DNA of 64,000 bases from CAZFGK01 sp964518635 (GTDB taxonomy: Bacteria; Zixibacteria; MSB-5A5; GN15; FEB-12), in assembly GCA_964518635.1 (NCBI GenBank), contig CAZFGK010000005.1:1-64000 (forward strand). Direction: 5' to 3'. The notes beneath the pieces are model-generated. The model did no database searches, was not told the DNA's origin, and worked only from the letters and a program-made list of their open reading frames with translations. Shown here one piece after another: positions 17,862-27,580 of the stretch. Numbering within the stretch: position 1 is the first letter of the stretch; the number at the start of each line of letters is the position of its first letter. Both the position numbers and the translations under genes were made by a program.

Positions 17862-19589
17862 CTACTGACTCAGCGAACTGCTGAGTTCCGGCTGAAGATA
17901 GTCCTCAGCATTTGATGTCTCTTTCAGGAGTTCTTCGAGGCAGAGGATACCGGATGTGAGTTTTTCAAGCCCCGACTCGAACAATGTCAGGAAACCGTTC
18001 TTTCTGGCAAGCTCACGCAGACGATTGGCAGAAGCTCCAGAGAGAATCGCTTCGCTGATAGGAGCTGTGATCTCAAGATACTCATAGATGCCGGTCATTC
18101 CGGAGAATCCGCTCCCTTTACACTTGCGACATCCCGCCCCCCGTTTGAATTCGATTACATCACTGAGTTCAGTTATTCCAGCCCGCTGAAGAAGTGCAGC
18201 GGGTGGTTGATACGCTGCGGAACACTCAGAGCAATTCGTTCGAACAAGACGTTGAGCGAGGATCCCTTTCAATGCCGAAGCGAGGAGGTACGGCTCAATA
18301 CCCATGTCCAGAAGACGTGCGACCGTCGACGGCGCGTCATTGGTGTGAATGGTCGAAAAGACCAGATGTCCGGTGAGGGAAGAGCGGACAGCGATCTTTG
18401 CAGTCTCGGTGTCGCGAACTTCACCGATCATGACGATATCCGGATTCTGTCGCAGCATCGATCTCAATGCCGCGGGAAAACTTAGTCCGGCTTTTTCATT
18501 GATCTGAACCTGATTGATCAGCGGCAAGGAATATTCAACCGGGTCTTCCACCGTGATGATATTTTTCTCAATCGAATTGATTTCCTGCAGCGTGGTGTAG
18601 AGTGTAGTCGTCTTGCCGCTGGAGGTCGGTCCGGTGATCAGGATCAGCCCTTCGGGCTGTTTCACGACATGCAGCCACTCGGCGAGCATCTTTGGCCGAA
18701 AACCGAGCTGCTGAAAAGTCAGGTGGAGGTTGCGCCGATCCAGAATTCGAATAACAATCTTCTCTCCGTGAATTGTCGGCAGCGTCGAGATTCGAAGATC
18801 AATGGAGTGACCATCCACTGATACTGCCATTCGTCCATCCTGCGGAATTCTTTTTTCGGAGAGATCAAGATTTGCCGAGACCTTGATTCGTGAAAGTATT
18901 TCACTTTGCATGGACTTGGGCGGAGAGGCCTCTTCCCGCATTCCGCCATGAATACGATAGCGAACTCGAAGAGTGTCCTCATCCGGTTCGATATGAATAT
19001 CGCTTGCTTTGTCCTTGACCGCCTTGGAGATAATCAAATTCACCAGCCGAACAATGGGGGCTTCCGATTCATTGCTCTCGGTGCTGACCACCTGGAGCGG
19101 GGCGATCTTGGTGGGACGAGCGGTTTCGCGGTTATTGGCAATAATTTCATTTAGAGAATCTGCAACGGAGTAATAACGATCAATGGCTTCTCGAATTTCA
19201 TCCGCACGTGCGATGGTTCGTTTAATGTCGGCATTGGTCTGATAGCGGATTTCGTCAATGGCGATAATATTCAGCGGGTCGGCCATCGCGAGAGTGATGG
19301 TGTTTCCGATTGCGAAAATCGGAATGATCGTATACCGGCGAGCAATCTCAACCGGAACGCGTTGGACTACATGCGGGTCAATGACCAATTGACCAATGGA
19401 GAGTTTGGGGATGCCTAGACGTTCGGAGACTGCTTCGAGTAGCTGATCTTCGTTGATGATCCCCTTTGCAACCAGAATATTGCCAAGCCGCTCTCCGGTC
19501 TTCTCCTGAATAGCAAGGGAATCGGTCAATTGCTGCTGAGTGATGACCCCTCTTTCGACGAGTAAATCACCGAGGCGCTTCCGAGTCAT
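17862..19589 (-). CDS. Type IV pilus extension ATPase PilB/MshE with MshEN domain
   Basis: This is a 575-residue hexameric secretion ATPase. Its N-terminal domain contains two tandem copies of the RLGxxLxxxGxIxxxxL pattern (RLGDLLVERGVITQQQL and RLGNILVAKGIINEDQL). This is the MshEN signature known to bind cyclic di-GMP in MshE. The ATPase core has GPTSSGKTTTLYTTL (Walker A), IGEVRDTETAKIAV (Walker B) and a CxxC...CxxC zinc finger (NCSEC and GCRKC). The start at 19589 has AGGAG upstream; a longer frame from 19628 has none. It is the first gene of the pilus operon. No retraction ATPase PilT is present nearby. Confidence 0.92.
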   Translation of the reverse strand: MTRKRLGDLLVERGVITQQQLTDSLAIQEKTGERLGNILVAKGIINEDQLLEAVSERLGIPKLSIGQLVIDPHVVQRVPVEIARRYTIIPIFAIGNTITLAMADPLNIIAIDEIRYQTNADIKRTIARADEIREAIDRYYSVADSLNEIIANNRETARPTKIAPLQVVSTESNESEAPIVRLVNLIISKAVKDKASDIHIEPDEDTLRVRYRIHGGMREEASPPKSMQSEILSRIKVSANLDLSEKRIPQDGRMAVSVDGHSIDLRISTLPTIHGEKIVIRILDRRNLHLTFQQLGFRPKMLAEWLHVVKQPEGLILITGPTSSGKTTTLYTTLQEINSIEKNIITVEDPVEYSLPLINQVQINEKAGLSFPAALRSMLRQNPDIVMIGEVRDTETAKIAVRSSLTGHLVFSTIHTNDAPSTVARLLDMGIEPYLLASALKGILAQRLVRTNCSECSAAYQPPAALLQRAGITELSDVIEFKRGAGCRKCKGSGFSGMTGIYEYLEITAPISEAILSGASANRLRELARKNGFLTLFESGLEKLTSGILCLEELLKETSNAEDYLQPELSSSLSQ

Positions 19590-20005
19590 GGGCGAATGAT
19601 CTCCTGTTGAAAAGGTCGTTATAAGCACCTCAGCGAGCTATGGTCGAGTCGGCGACAGGATTCGATCTCTCTCGATGCCAAGGGTGCTGTTCTCGTTATC
19701 GGCTCTGGTGTCTTTGGCTCAAGAGGCAGAAGCCGACTTCGGGAAGGGAAGTGACGCAATTGCCGGTTTTATGCCGAACCTGCGCAGATTCTGCACAAGT
19801 GAGATCGAAAAAATGTGCCACCTGTCCCTCCCGGGATGACGATAGTAGTAGAGTTTTAGGTCTCATTCGGTACAAGTCCTTGGAAATTGATGCCATTTCC
19901 GCTATATTGATTCCGCTGCCGAGAAGTACTCATCGGTCGTCTCATAAGTCCTCAAAGAAGTTTTGGGACGGTCAATTCAGTCCTGCAAAAGGAGATGTGC
20001 ACTAC
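19590..20005. other. Divergent intergenic region between the pilus operon and a secreted protease
   Basis: A 416-base region. On the right-hand side it holds a sigma70-like promoter for the protease and a ribosome binding site AAAGGAG at 19988-19994. The plus-strand protease frame happens to stay open across the whole region and encodes a cysteine-rich stretch, but the promoter lies inside it, so I regard this as non-coding. I see no clear promoter for the pilus operon beyond weak AT-rich patches. Confidence 0.5.
19880..19908 (+). promoter_or_regulatory. Sigma70-like promoter of the dockerin-bearing protease gene
   Basis: TTGGAA (19880-19885), 17-base spacer, TATATT (19903-19908). It lies about 95 bases before the chosen GTG start, giving a normal leader with a ribosome binding site. 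Confidence 0.5.
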
Positions 20006-22033
20006 GTGAAGAATGTCCACGCCTGCAATCTGAGTTCTCGCGCAATGATGCAGTTGCTGCTGGTATTTCTGATTCTCTCGCTGTTGAGTATGTCAACTCT
20101 TGCTGCGTCGCTTCGGTCAATCTCTGCCCTTCAGGAAGACCGAAACAACGGTCTGATCACTGCAGATCAGTTTGCACTTGAAATTATTCGAACTATCAAG
20201 ACTCCAATTTCTCAACTCCCTGATCAGGCAATTGAGCAAGAGCAGAATCAACATCGCGTGTGTGCAACAGCGGCACTCCTTCAGATCAGACAGTCGTGGG
20301 ACTCACTCAGTCGATCTACCCAGCAGCTTGTTACGGCGGCTCTAGCACGCCCTTCGGCCGATTCGGTGCTGGTTTCTCCCTCGGGATTTTTCACACTGCA
20401 TTACAGCTTGAGCGGCGTAAACGCGGTTCCTGCAGCTGATCTGGATGCAGACATGCGCCCTGATTATGTCGAAAAGATGGCCGCCTATATGGATACTTCA
20501 CTCTTCACGCATCGTGATCTCGGATTTATCGATCCGCCGTTTGATGGTTTGAACGGGGGAGATTCAACCTTCGATGTCTACTTTGAAGACATCGGTGCCT
20601 ATGGCTACGCTGTCCCGGAAGGGCCGGGGCCGAATCCGTGGCCGGATGAATTCTCCTATCTGGTCGTTCACAATACCTTCGTTGGATTTCCTCCGAATGA
20701 TGACCCTGAAGGGGATGTTGCCGGGGCCGCAAAGGCGACTTGCGCCCATGAGTTTCATCATTGTGTGCAGTTTGCCTATGATCCGAATGAAGCGATCTGG
20801 TTAATGGAACTGGATGCAACGGAAAGTGAAGACCTCGTCTACAATGCTACCGACGACAATTACAATTACCTGAACGGCTATTTCCTGGATCCTGAAATTT
20901 CATTGATGTCGGTCAGCAATCACATGTACTCGTCCTTCATCTGGCATAGTTATCTCGCTCAGCGTTTTGATACGACATTACTTACTCAACTCTGGAAGGG
21001 TGCACGGACCGTGAGTTCCTTTCAGAGTTCAGCCGACTCACTGCTCGCGTATCATGGAGTTACTCATGACAGTGCATTTACTGAGTTTGTGAGTTGGTTG
21101 TACAAGACGAATACCCGATCGGACGGCACCGGATTCGAAGAGGCCTCGTCCTATCCGTTTGTGCAAATTGATCGCAGCCATTCCAGCTTTCCGATAGCAG
21201 CTCAGCTTTCGCCAAAATCTCCGGGAGGGTATGCCTCCTGCTGGGTTGAGGCGATCACATCCGGTGTCTCTGGAAACATGAGGATTGATTTCGACGGAAA
21301 TGATGCCCGTCAATGGGGAGCAGTCGTCATCCTGACAAAAGGAATCAATCAGCATACCGTCCTTTCTATTCCCCTCAGTGGACCAAACTACGTCGGAAGT
21401 ATTACTGTCGATTCGATGGGGCAGTATTCCAAGATTACTCTGGCCGGAATAAACCTGAGTGAAAACTCCGCCTCTTCGACTTTCACCTATGGTTTTACGC
21501 CGACGTACACGTTAAGTGTTGCTGCGTCTCCTGCAGACTCAGGTGCCTATTCTGGTGCATCACGCTCAATGAAGCTGTATCTGAAGAATTTTCTACCGAC
21601 AGGTCAGGTGATGCGCGCAGTCTTCAGCGATCTGTCCGGTTGGGTCGACCTTGATTCGGCGAACGTGTTTGTTCCGACACTCGACAGCGCAATCGTACTC
21701 ATCCCTGTCAGCGTTCCGGTTTCAACCCCGCTTGGAACTCTCTCACAGGTCGATGTCGCGGTGCGATCCCTCTCTGATACGACTCAGCACTTCACCATGA
21801 ATTTCAACGCGATCACGGTGGTGAAGCGTGGTGATTACAATTTTGACGGATCCATTGACATTGCTGATCTTACCTACTGTGTGAACTATCTCTTTTTCTT
21901 TGGTGATGATCCGATTCCAGTTGTTCTTGCAGGAGACTTCGACTGTTCTCCCGGAATTGACATCGGTGATTTGACACAGCTCGTTGACAATCTCTTTCTC
22001 TCTTTCGCACCCAGCCCGTGTCAGCCCGACTGA
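20006..22033 (+). CDS. Secreted HEFHH metalloprotease-like protein with C-terminal dockerin-type domain
   Basis: The preferred GTG start at 20006 has AGGAG 11 bases upstream; ATGs at 20045 and 20048 are alternatives. The 675-residue product has a signal peptide ending about LSMSTLAA. It contains a zinc-protease motif ATCAHEFHHCVQFA near residue 248, preceded by a LPD-type YFEDIGAYGYAVPEG region. This resembles the MXAN_6640 family of putative metalloproteases. The last ~70 residues carry two calcium-binding loop repeats, GDYNFDGSIDIADLTYCVNY and a second GDFDCSPGIDIGDLTQLVD, typical of a dockerin type I domain. Such tails in FCB bacteria are common without cellulosomes. Substrate unknown. Confidence 0.8.
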   Translation: MKNVHACNLSSRAMMQLLLVFLILSLLSMSTLAASLRSISALQEDRNNGLITADQFALEIIRTIKTPISQLPDQAIEQEQNQHRVCATAALLQIRQSWDSLSRSTQQLVTAALARPSADSVLVSPSGFFTLHYSLSGVNAVPAADLDADMRPDYVEKMAAYMDTSLFTHRDLGFIDPPFDGLNGGDSTFDVYFEDIGAYGYAVPEGPGPNPWPDEFSYLVVHNTFVGFPPNDDPEGDVAGAAKATCAHEFHHCVQFAYDPNEAIWLMELDATESEDLVYNATDDNYNYLNGYFLDPEISLMSVSNHMYSSFIWHSYLAQRFDTTLLTQLWKGARTVSSFQSSADSLLAYHGVTHDSAFTEFVSWLYKTNTRSDGTGFEEASSYPFVQIDRSHSSFPIAAQLSPKSPGGYASCWVEAITSGVSGNMRIDFDGNDARQWGAVVILTKGINQHTVLSIPLSGPNYVGSITVDSMGQYSKITLAGINLSENSASSTFTYGFTPTYTLSVAASPADSGAYSGASRSMKLYLKNFLPTGQVMRAVFSDLSGWVDLDSANVFVPTLDSAIVLIPVSVPVSTPLGTLSQVDVAVRSLSDTTQHFTMNFNAITVVKRGDYNFDGSIDIADLTYCVNYLFFFGDDPIPVVLAGDFDCSPGIDIGDLTQLVDNLFLSFAPSPCQPD

Positions 22034-22085
22034 CAATCTCAATATTCTTCAAAGCCGATAGTTCCTGCGATTACTCTCTTAAAAC

Positions 22086-22115
22086 TTGACGAATTGTCAT
22101 TTCACTTTTTACTGT
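22086..22115 (+). promoter_or_regulatory. Candidate promoter of the small zinc-ribbon gene
   Basis: TTGACG (22086-22091), 18-base spacer, TACTGT (22110-22115), 61 bases before the ATG at 22177. The following leader contains AAGGGGAG. Confidence 0.4.
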
Positions 22116-22176
22116 GTAGTGAACAGGTAGGAACAGTGCAAGGAAGCATTGTCCTGATAGGAAGGGGAGAGTATCG

Positions 22177-22395
22177 ATGCCACGGTTCAATGAGCCGAGA
22201 ATCCTTGTGTGCATTGACTGTCACGAGGAATTTGTCTTCACCGCAGCAGCGCAGGAATATTTCGACGACAAGGGATTCCATCAGGATCCGAAGCGTTGCA
22301 AGAACTGTCATCTCTCGCGTAAACGTCGGCAAAGAAATGGGGAAACAGAATCGACCGGCACGGAAGTACCGGTCGATGCGGGGGCTTCAGACTAG
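22177..22395 (+). CDS. Small zinc-ribbon protein (zf-trcl family)
   Basis: A 72-residue protein with one zinc ribbon. VCIDCHEEFVFTAAAQEYF supplies the first CxxC, and KGFHQDPKRCKNCHLSRKRR the second CxxC followed by a basic stretch. This matches PF13451, a probable zinc ribbon found in many bacteria as a small stand-alone protein of unknown function. The tail is acidic and polar. AAGGGGAG precedes the ATG. It converges on the M6 protease gene with only 17 bases between the stops and no visible terminator. Confidence 0.85.
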   Translation: MPRFNEPRILVCIDCHEEFVFTAAAQEYFDDKGFHQDPKRCKNCHLSRKRRQRNGETESTGTEVPVDAGASD

Positions 22396-22412
22396 AATCT
22401 TCAGTCGAACGA

Positions 22413-24182
22413 TTATTTGATCAGGAGCATTTTCACCGCTTGTTGGGAACTGTCGACTTCCAATGAGGCGAGGTACATCCCTGACCCGACTGATTCTCCT
22501 TGCTGGTCTTTTCCATCCCACTCAACCTGATATTCTCCGGCCGCACGAGATTCATTCACCAGCGACCGGATTTCCTGTCCCACGAGATTGTAGATGGTCA
22601 GTCTTACCGCTGCAGTCGCTTCGAGAGAGAATGCAATGGTCGTCGAAGGATTGAACGGATTCGGATAGTTTCCGTGCAGCGCAAAAGAAGCTGGTACAAC
22701 TGCATCATCATCGACGCCAGCAACGATCCCGACGATCAAATCGGCGGTTATCACCGGGCTTGAGTTTGAGATGTCATTGACGGCGACGAACGTTCCGCCT
22801 GTCGTGTAGGAATTACTGTTTGGAGTGGTTGAACCATTCCAATTGCGGACAGTCAATGATCCGGGAAACGGATCAGAGGCATTTCCTGAACTCGATGGTG
22901 AGCCGTTTTCAAGTTCAAAGAGGCCGTCTGCTTGTTCCAATGCAACGAGATAGTGATTCGCGCCTGGATTTCCCGGAATCCACTCTTGCTGGTTCGTCGA
23001 CTTGTTGTCGTCGATGTGCCAGATGAACAGTCCCCCTTGAGGGATGTAAGCGTCGTAGCCGATTTTCTGACGGTTCTCTACGAGGAAATACTCATTTGTC
23101 ATGAGTCCCGATGTCCAGAGTCGGAAAATCTGCCCGCCAGTGTTGACCTGCGCGATCGGCTGATTAATCAGATTTGAGGTGACATTCTGTGCCGTCTTGA
23201 AACCCATCTCGATACGGCTCCATGCACTCGGATGAGACGGGGAAGCGCCAAGTCCACCCGGACCATTCCAGCTTCCAACCGCCATGATATCCCATTTCCC
23301 GACTCCGTGTGAAGAGCCATCGGTGTCATACAGATCAGGAAGACCAAAGCCATGACAGAGTTCATGGGCATAGACACCAATAGTCATGTCATTTGGATTG
23401 TACCAGTATTCCGGTTGCACCGTAAATGATGAAATCGAGACACCATCTTTCACTCGTGGCGAGATCCCCCACTTGTGTGACCACATATCGTTGGCGCTGC
23501 CGGTCAATTCCGCTCCGGACCCTGCATGAATGACAAGAAGTACATCGACCGTGCCATTGTTATCATTGTCGTAGTTCGAAAAATCGACCAACGGATCGAC
23601 CAGGTCGACGAGATCTTCGACCATCTTCTGTGAATTGTGTGGATAATCGCCGAGACCGTTATCCGGGTTGTTCGAACCATTCATATCCTGTACATAGTAG
23701 TTGTAAGTCTGTGGCGCGGTCTGCCAGCCGATGGTCGATGGTGCATTCACCGTTACCAGATCAAGTGAGCCGTAGGATATTTCATCAAAGTAGTCTTTGA
23801 TCGTTGCCCCGTTGGCGGAGAAGATCATTGAATCGAAATAGGTCGGCTGTACCTGCGAGTTCTTGTCGGAGAATTTCACCAGGATGGCAAGAATTTTAAA
23901 CTGCGTAGCAGCAGATTGCGCTCCACCTTGAGTTCGACGGGAGACGATGTTGGAGAGAGTCTGCGCCATGAAAGAATCCGGCGTGCAGATCCCTTTGTCA
24001 TGGCGATGCGCGAAGTCAGGGATGATTCGTTCGGCTCTGGGTGCGCTATTCGCGTTCGCTTCCAGAAGCGAAGGATGCGGGGCGACCGCATGCCCGGACG
24101 TTGACATCGAACCAACAAATAGCAACGACAGAGCCGCTGCCCTGGAAAGTGAATTTTTCATTTGAACAACCATGGAACGCAT
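22413..24182 (-). CDS. Secreted M6-family metalloprotease with C-terminal sorting-like domain
   Basis: The product has 589 residues. A signal peptide lies at about 1-33. The M6 (immune inhibitor A-like) catalytic domain shows VYAHELCHGFGLPDLYD with HExxH at about 273-277, and GVGKWDIMAVGSW, which carries the Met-turn. The C-terminal ~85 residues start NYPNPFNPSTTIAFSL and end VKMLLIK. This is the FlgD-like/type IX-like sorting domain frequent in FCB bacteria; whether a type IX system exists cannot be judged here. AAGGAG lies seven bases before the ATG. It follows the barrel protein gene by 11 bases, so it is co-transcribed with it. Confidence 0.9.
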   Translation of the reverse strand: MRSMVVQMKNSLSRAAALSLLFVGSMSTSGHAVAPHPSLLEANANSAPRAERIIPDFAHRHDKGICTPDSFMAQTLSNIVSRRTQGGAQSAATQFKILAILVKFSDKNSQVQPTYFDSMIFSANGATIKDYFDEISYGSLDLVTVNAPSTIGWQTAPQTYNYYVQDMNGSNNPDNGLGDYPHNSQKMVEDLVDLVDPLVDFSNYDNDNNGTVDVLLVIHAGSGAELTGSANDMWSHKWGISPRVKDGVSISSFTVQPEYWYNPNDMTIGVYAHELCHGFGLPDLYDTDGSSHGVGKWDIMAVGSWNGPGGLGASPSHPSAWSRIEMGFKTAQNVTSNLINQPIAQVNTGGQIFRLWTSGLMTNEYFLVENRQKIGYDAYIPQGGLFIWHIDDNKSTNQQEWIPGNPGANHYLVALEQADGLFELENGSPSSSGNASDPFPGSLTVRNWNGSTTPNSNSYTTGGTFVAVNDISNSSPVITADLIVGIVAGVDDDAVVPASFALHGNYPNPFNPSTTIAFSLEATAAVRLTIYNLVGQEIRSLVNESRAAGEYQVEWDGKDQQGESVGSGMYLASLEVDSSQQAVKMLLIK

Positions 24183-24193
24183 ATCTCTCTCCT

Positions 24194-25489
24194 TTAGAAT
24201 GCAAACCCAGTGGAAAGGGCGACATGTGCCCCGGTTGAACTCTTCGATGAAAAAGACGATCCCCCGACCACTGCGGCATCGACATAGAGCCCGAACAGTT
24301 TGATACCTGCTCCGCCGCTGAAGCGGGTGTTGTCATCGCCGCCGGTTTGTACGCCGGCTCGCAAGGGAAGAAACCCAATCAACCGAAGCTCGATTCCGGC
24401 TGCGATTTCAGGATTCTTTGAGACCGAGAAACGATTTTCGAATCCCTGTGTCCAGTCGACGGCATAGCGGAGCCAGCCACGATTCTGCGCAAGACCAACG
24501 GTCAACTGCTTTGGGAGGGAAGTCGTAAACGAAGGAATATCTCGTTCGATCTCTTCTGAGAGGATATAGTCCTCATCAAGATTTTCTACGGTGGCAGTAT
24601 CGAAGCTGAATTGATAACCGAATTCTTTGGTGTCACGGTTCCAATTCATCGAAGAGAACACATTGCTCACTTTCGCGCCAATAACCATCCCGTGAGAGAG
24701 ATTCATGGCGACTCCGAGATCAGCGGCATAGCCACGTCCGCCCATGGCAGTGCGTGTCAGCAGATTTCCGGCTCCGGCGAAGCCGGTAGAGGTGGTAATC
24801 GCCATTCCGTTCAGTTCGGTGACTTCCTGATACCCTAGTCCATACAGATAGCGACCTGTTACTCCAGCGACCAACTGGCGTGAGCCAATCGATGCAAGGG
24901 GAAGTCCGACCGAGAGGGAGGCTGATGCAATGCTTAGCCCATCTGCGCGAGTGCCATCAAGATTGATCGAGTCATTGATCTGATTACCATTGAGAATTAG
25001 ATCGACTATGTCTTTGCTGAGGTTCACATCTGCAGTCGCTGTAGCACTGAAGTCGAAGGCGATCTTCCCCCAACCGATGGTCATTGCAGAAGCGGCGACA
25101 TTGGCGTCAAAACGGAGCCCGTCGGCGGGAACTCTGCCGAGGAGATAGGCCTTATCCTGATCGGTCAGAAAGGCGCCGGTGTATTTGTTGTAGTCGTCGA
25201 GGTTGAATGAATTGTTGTTCAGACGCGCTCCGACACCGATGAATTCAATTCCGGCATTTCGATACCCCTGCAATGCCAGATTCGCTGGATTAAATCGACC
25301 GGCAACGGGTCCATTGGCGAGGGAGAGATGTGCACCACCCATTGCTAAACTACGCGCAGAGGAAGTCGTCGCCTGTGATCCACTGACGCAGAATGTCAGC
25401 AGTAGCGCAGCGATAAGTGTGAAATGTGAGACTCTAGTGATAAGGTCCGCGGCGGGTACTGAACGAGTATAGGAAACCTGCTTGTTCAT
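24194..25489 (-). CDS. Outer-membrane beta-barrel protein (DUF5723/PorV-like)
   Basis: The product has 431 residues. A long signal peptide ends near VSGSQA (about residue 40). SARSLAMGGAHLSLANGPVAGRFNPANLAL follows, the N-terminal hatch pattern of FadL/PorV-like barrels with AMGGA and NPANL. The rest is alternating strands and glycine-rich turns, ending in an aromatic residue (STGFAF), as expected of a barrel. The ATG at 25489 is chosen because AAGGAGG lies five to six bases upstream; an earlier frame from 25555 lacks a site. It lies between a large surface protein gene and the M6 protease gene, with gaps of 10 and 11 bases. Confidence 0.78.
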   Translation of the reverse strand: MNKQVSYTRSVPAADLITRVSHFTLIAALLLTFCVSGSQATTSSARSLAMGGAHLSLANGPVAGRFNPANLALQGYRNAGIEFIGVGARLNNNSFNLDDYNKYTGAFLTDQDKAYLLGRVPADGLRFDANVAASAMTIGWGKIAFDFSATATADVNLSKDIVDLILNGNQINDSINLDGTRADGLSIASASLSVGLPLASIGSRQLVAGVTGRYLYGLGYQEVTELNGMAITTSTGFAGAGNLLTRTAMGGRGYAADLGVAMNLSHGMVIGAKVSNVFSSMNWNRDTKEFGYQFSFDTATVENLDEDYILSEEIERDIPSFTTSLPKQLTVGLAQNRGWLRYAVDWTQGFENRFSVSKNPEIAAGIELRLIGFLPLRAGVQTGGDDNTRFSGGAGIKLFGLYVDAAVVGGSSFSSKSSTGAHVALSTGFAF

Positions 25490-25499
25490 CATCCCCTCC

Positions 25500-27527
25500 T
25501 TAAAAGCTGCCATCGAAGCGGTAGGTGATTTCGGCGCGAGCGATGAGTGTGACATAGTCGCTCCCTGTGAATCGAACGACCTGACCGGATGTACCGGGAA
25601 GAGTCAGTACCGGAAGAATGTAGAGCGGATTATTTTTCAGCACATCGATCTCTGAACGATCCAGCGTTATTCGCAGTTCACCAGTTGTCGAAGCCGCAGT
25701 CACAATGCCGCCGGTCAGAGTTCCTGGAGCCAGGGTGATGCCGTCAATATTGACATCCGGATTGTTCAGCAAACTTGCCGAATCTGCTCCCAGATGAATC
25801 TCAAGCGTCGCACCGACCGGGAGATGATTGTTCACGGTGTAGACAATCTCTGCCTGTTGAATATCCGCGCTGGCATCAGCCAAGCCGTCACTCTCGGCAC
25901 GTTCAACATCAAAATCGATGAGTGTTGGTCCGAGAGTGAGTGCGAGAGGTGCGCTGAAACGGGCAACTCCGACCACAAAATCACCACTCGAAATCGTTCC
26001 GATGGTTGATCCGTCTCCGAAGTTTGCAGTGCCGGTGATGGTGATATTGGTAGGGAGTGGGGAAAGGAAATTTGCGACGCTGGAGTCGACAGAGGTCGAT
26101 GTCACCGCTGTCTGGCCGTTCGCTGCGGCGATAGTGCCGGAGAAGGTCAGTTGCTTACCGTTATTGGCATTCAACTGAAGACTATAGTCTCCGGCGACAC
26201 CGAAACGATTGGTGATACTCAGAAGAAGGACTGCTTCGGCAAGGGAACCATTTTCGAATCCCTGCGGGATATCGACATCGATAGAAGTCGGATCAATGAC
26301 GGTCGTGATATCCAGTGTGCCAGTTACTGTGGCGAAAGAAAGATTGGAGAGCTCTACATCGCAGGAGAATCCGTCATTCGCGTTGACGTTTATCAAATTG
26401 CTGCCACTGCCGGCGGAGGTAACCTGGAGATCTATGGGTAATTGCTGCGGAGCAGTCTGATCAGCGATTTCAAGAACGGCATTCGCAAGATTGATCGTCT
26501 GATTGTTGGTAGATTGGGGCGCAACATTCTGAGTCACGACCAGTGCATTTCCACCCTGTTTAAGATCAGGGATGGTAATCTGGATAGTCGCCGCCAAATT
26601 AGTTCCGTTGGTAATCGAAACTGAAAGATTACCTCCACTTAATTCCGCCTGCTGAATGACTTGTGGTTCATTCAGGCTTGCAGTGCTAGTGACGGAACGC
26701 GAGAGTGATGGTACCGTCGTCGTCGCGGATGAAACCGTCAACGAATTATCGAAGCGAAACTCGGTGGTGATCCCTTTGTCTGCGGCACTGAGGACAGAAC
26801 CGCCGGATGTATGACAATCAGCAAGCATTCCCAACTGATTTGAGAGAGTACGTCCATTCAAATTTACAGCGACAGAGTCCCTCGCTGCTGATGCAATTCC
26901 AGATGGGAAATTGAACGTGCCGATGAGTTGCGACGCGCCGTTATCATTCAAATCAACTGTCACAGTTGAAAGATCAATACCGAGATTATTTTCGATAATC
27001 AGCCACGCACTCCCCTGACCGATGGTCATGCTGGTGTAAGAAGTACTGGACGGGATATCAGCGGCGACGACGAAATCCATCGCTGGGACATTTCCGGGAA
27101 GAACAACTGCCAACGGCCCGATATCAGCGACCGGAACAACAACCGGGCTCAGTGCAGGGGGGACGACAGTGACATTCCCCAACGTCTGGTTCACCGATTG
27201 ACTGATATTCGATGTCTGAAACTCGGCGGCATCAACGCGGACGGTATCAAGAGTTTCCGAGATTTCAAAGAGTACCGCGCCATTACTGTCGACACGGAGA
27301 TAGTCGCCGTCAATTTTCTCGACGAGTTCAGTCATGGTGTAGGTTCGCTGAATGAGTGGGACGGTCAAATTGGTATCCCAGGAGGGTGACTCCGGCGATT
27401 TGATACTGCACTGAATCAGAGAAAGGAAGACAGTGATGAGCATCACTGCAAAGAAGCACTTCATGAGAAAATTCACGAACCAGGAGCCGCGCTCCTGATC
27501 GGCGAGATTTCCGGTTCGTCGTGACAT
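25500..27527 (-). CDS. Large extracytoplasmic beta-rich protein, possible lipoprotein
   Basis: The product has 675 residues and no family I can name. The N-terminal hydrophobic helix ends FLSLIQCSIKSPESPSWD, which looks like a lipoprotein signal, although glutamine before the cysteine (C40) is unusual. The mature part is rich in threonine, serine, asparagine and valine, with repeated short beta segments and almost no lysine. This suggests stacked Ig-like or bead domains on the surface. AGGAGG lies about seven bases before the ATG at 27527. It is the first gene of a three-gene operon with the barrel protein and the M6 protease. Confidence 0.6.
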   Translation of the reverse strand: MSRRTGNLADQERGSWFVNFLMKCFFAVMLITVFLSLIQCSIKSPESPSWDTNLTVPLIQRTYTMTELVEKIDGDYLRVDSNGAVLFEISETLDTVRVDAAEFQTSNISQSVNQTLGNVTVVPPALSPVVVPVADIGPLAVVLPGNVPAMDFVVAADIPSSTSYTSMTIGQGSAWLIIENNLGIDLSTVTVDLNDNGASQLIGTFNFPSGIASAARDSVAVNLNGRTLSNQLGMLADCHTSGGSVLSAADKGITTEFRFDNSLTVSSATTTVPSLSRSVTSTASLNEPQVIQQAELSGGNLSVSITNGTNLAATIQITIPDLKQGGNALVVTQNVAPQSTNNQTINLANAVLEIADQTAPQQLPIDLQVTSAGSGSNLINVNANDGFSCDVELSNLSFATVTGTLDITTVIDPTSIDVDIPQGFENGSLAEAVLLLSITNRFGVAGDYSLQLNANNGKQLTFSGTIAAANGQTAVTSTSVDSSVANFLSPLPTNITITGTANFGDGSTIGTISSGDFVVGVARFSAPLALTLGPTLIDFDVERAESDGLADASADIQQAEIVYTVNNHLPVGATLEIHLGADSASLLNNPDVNIDGITLAPGTLTGGIVTAASTTGELRITLDRSEIDVLKNNPLYILPVLTLPGTSGQVVRFTGSDYVTLIARAEITYRFDGSF

Positions 27528-27580
27528 ACACAATCCTCCTGCAACCATTTCCCTGACCCTCCGGCATTCGCCAGGGAGGT

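Noticed and set aside
19640..20005. Cysteine-rich N-terminal extension of the dockerin-bearing protease
   Set aside because: The frame is open, but a promoter and a ribosome site lie inside it and the signal peptide begins only after 20006.
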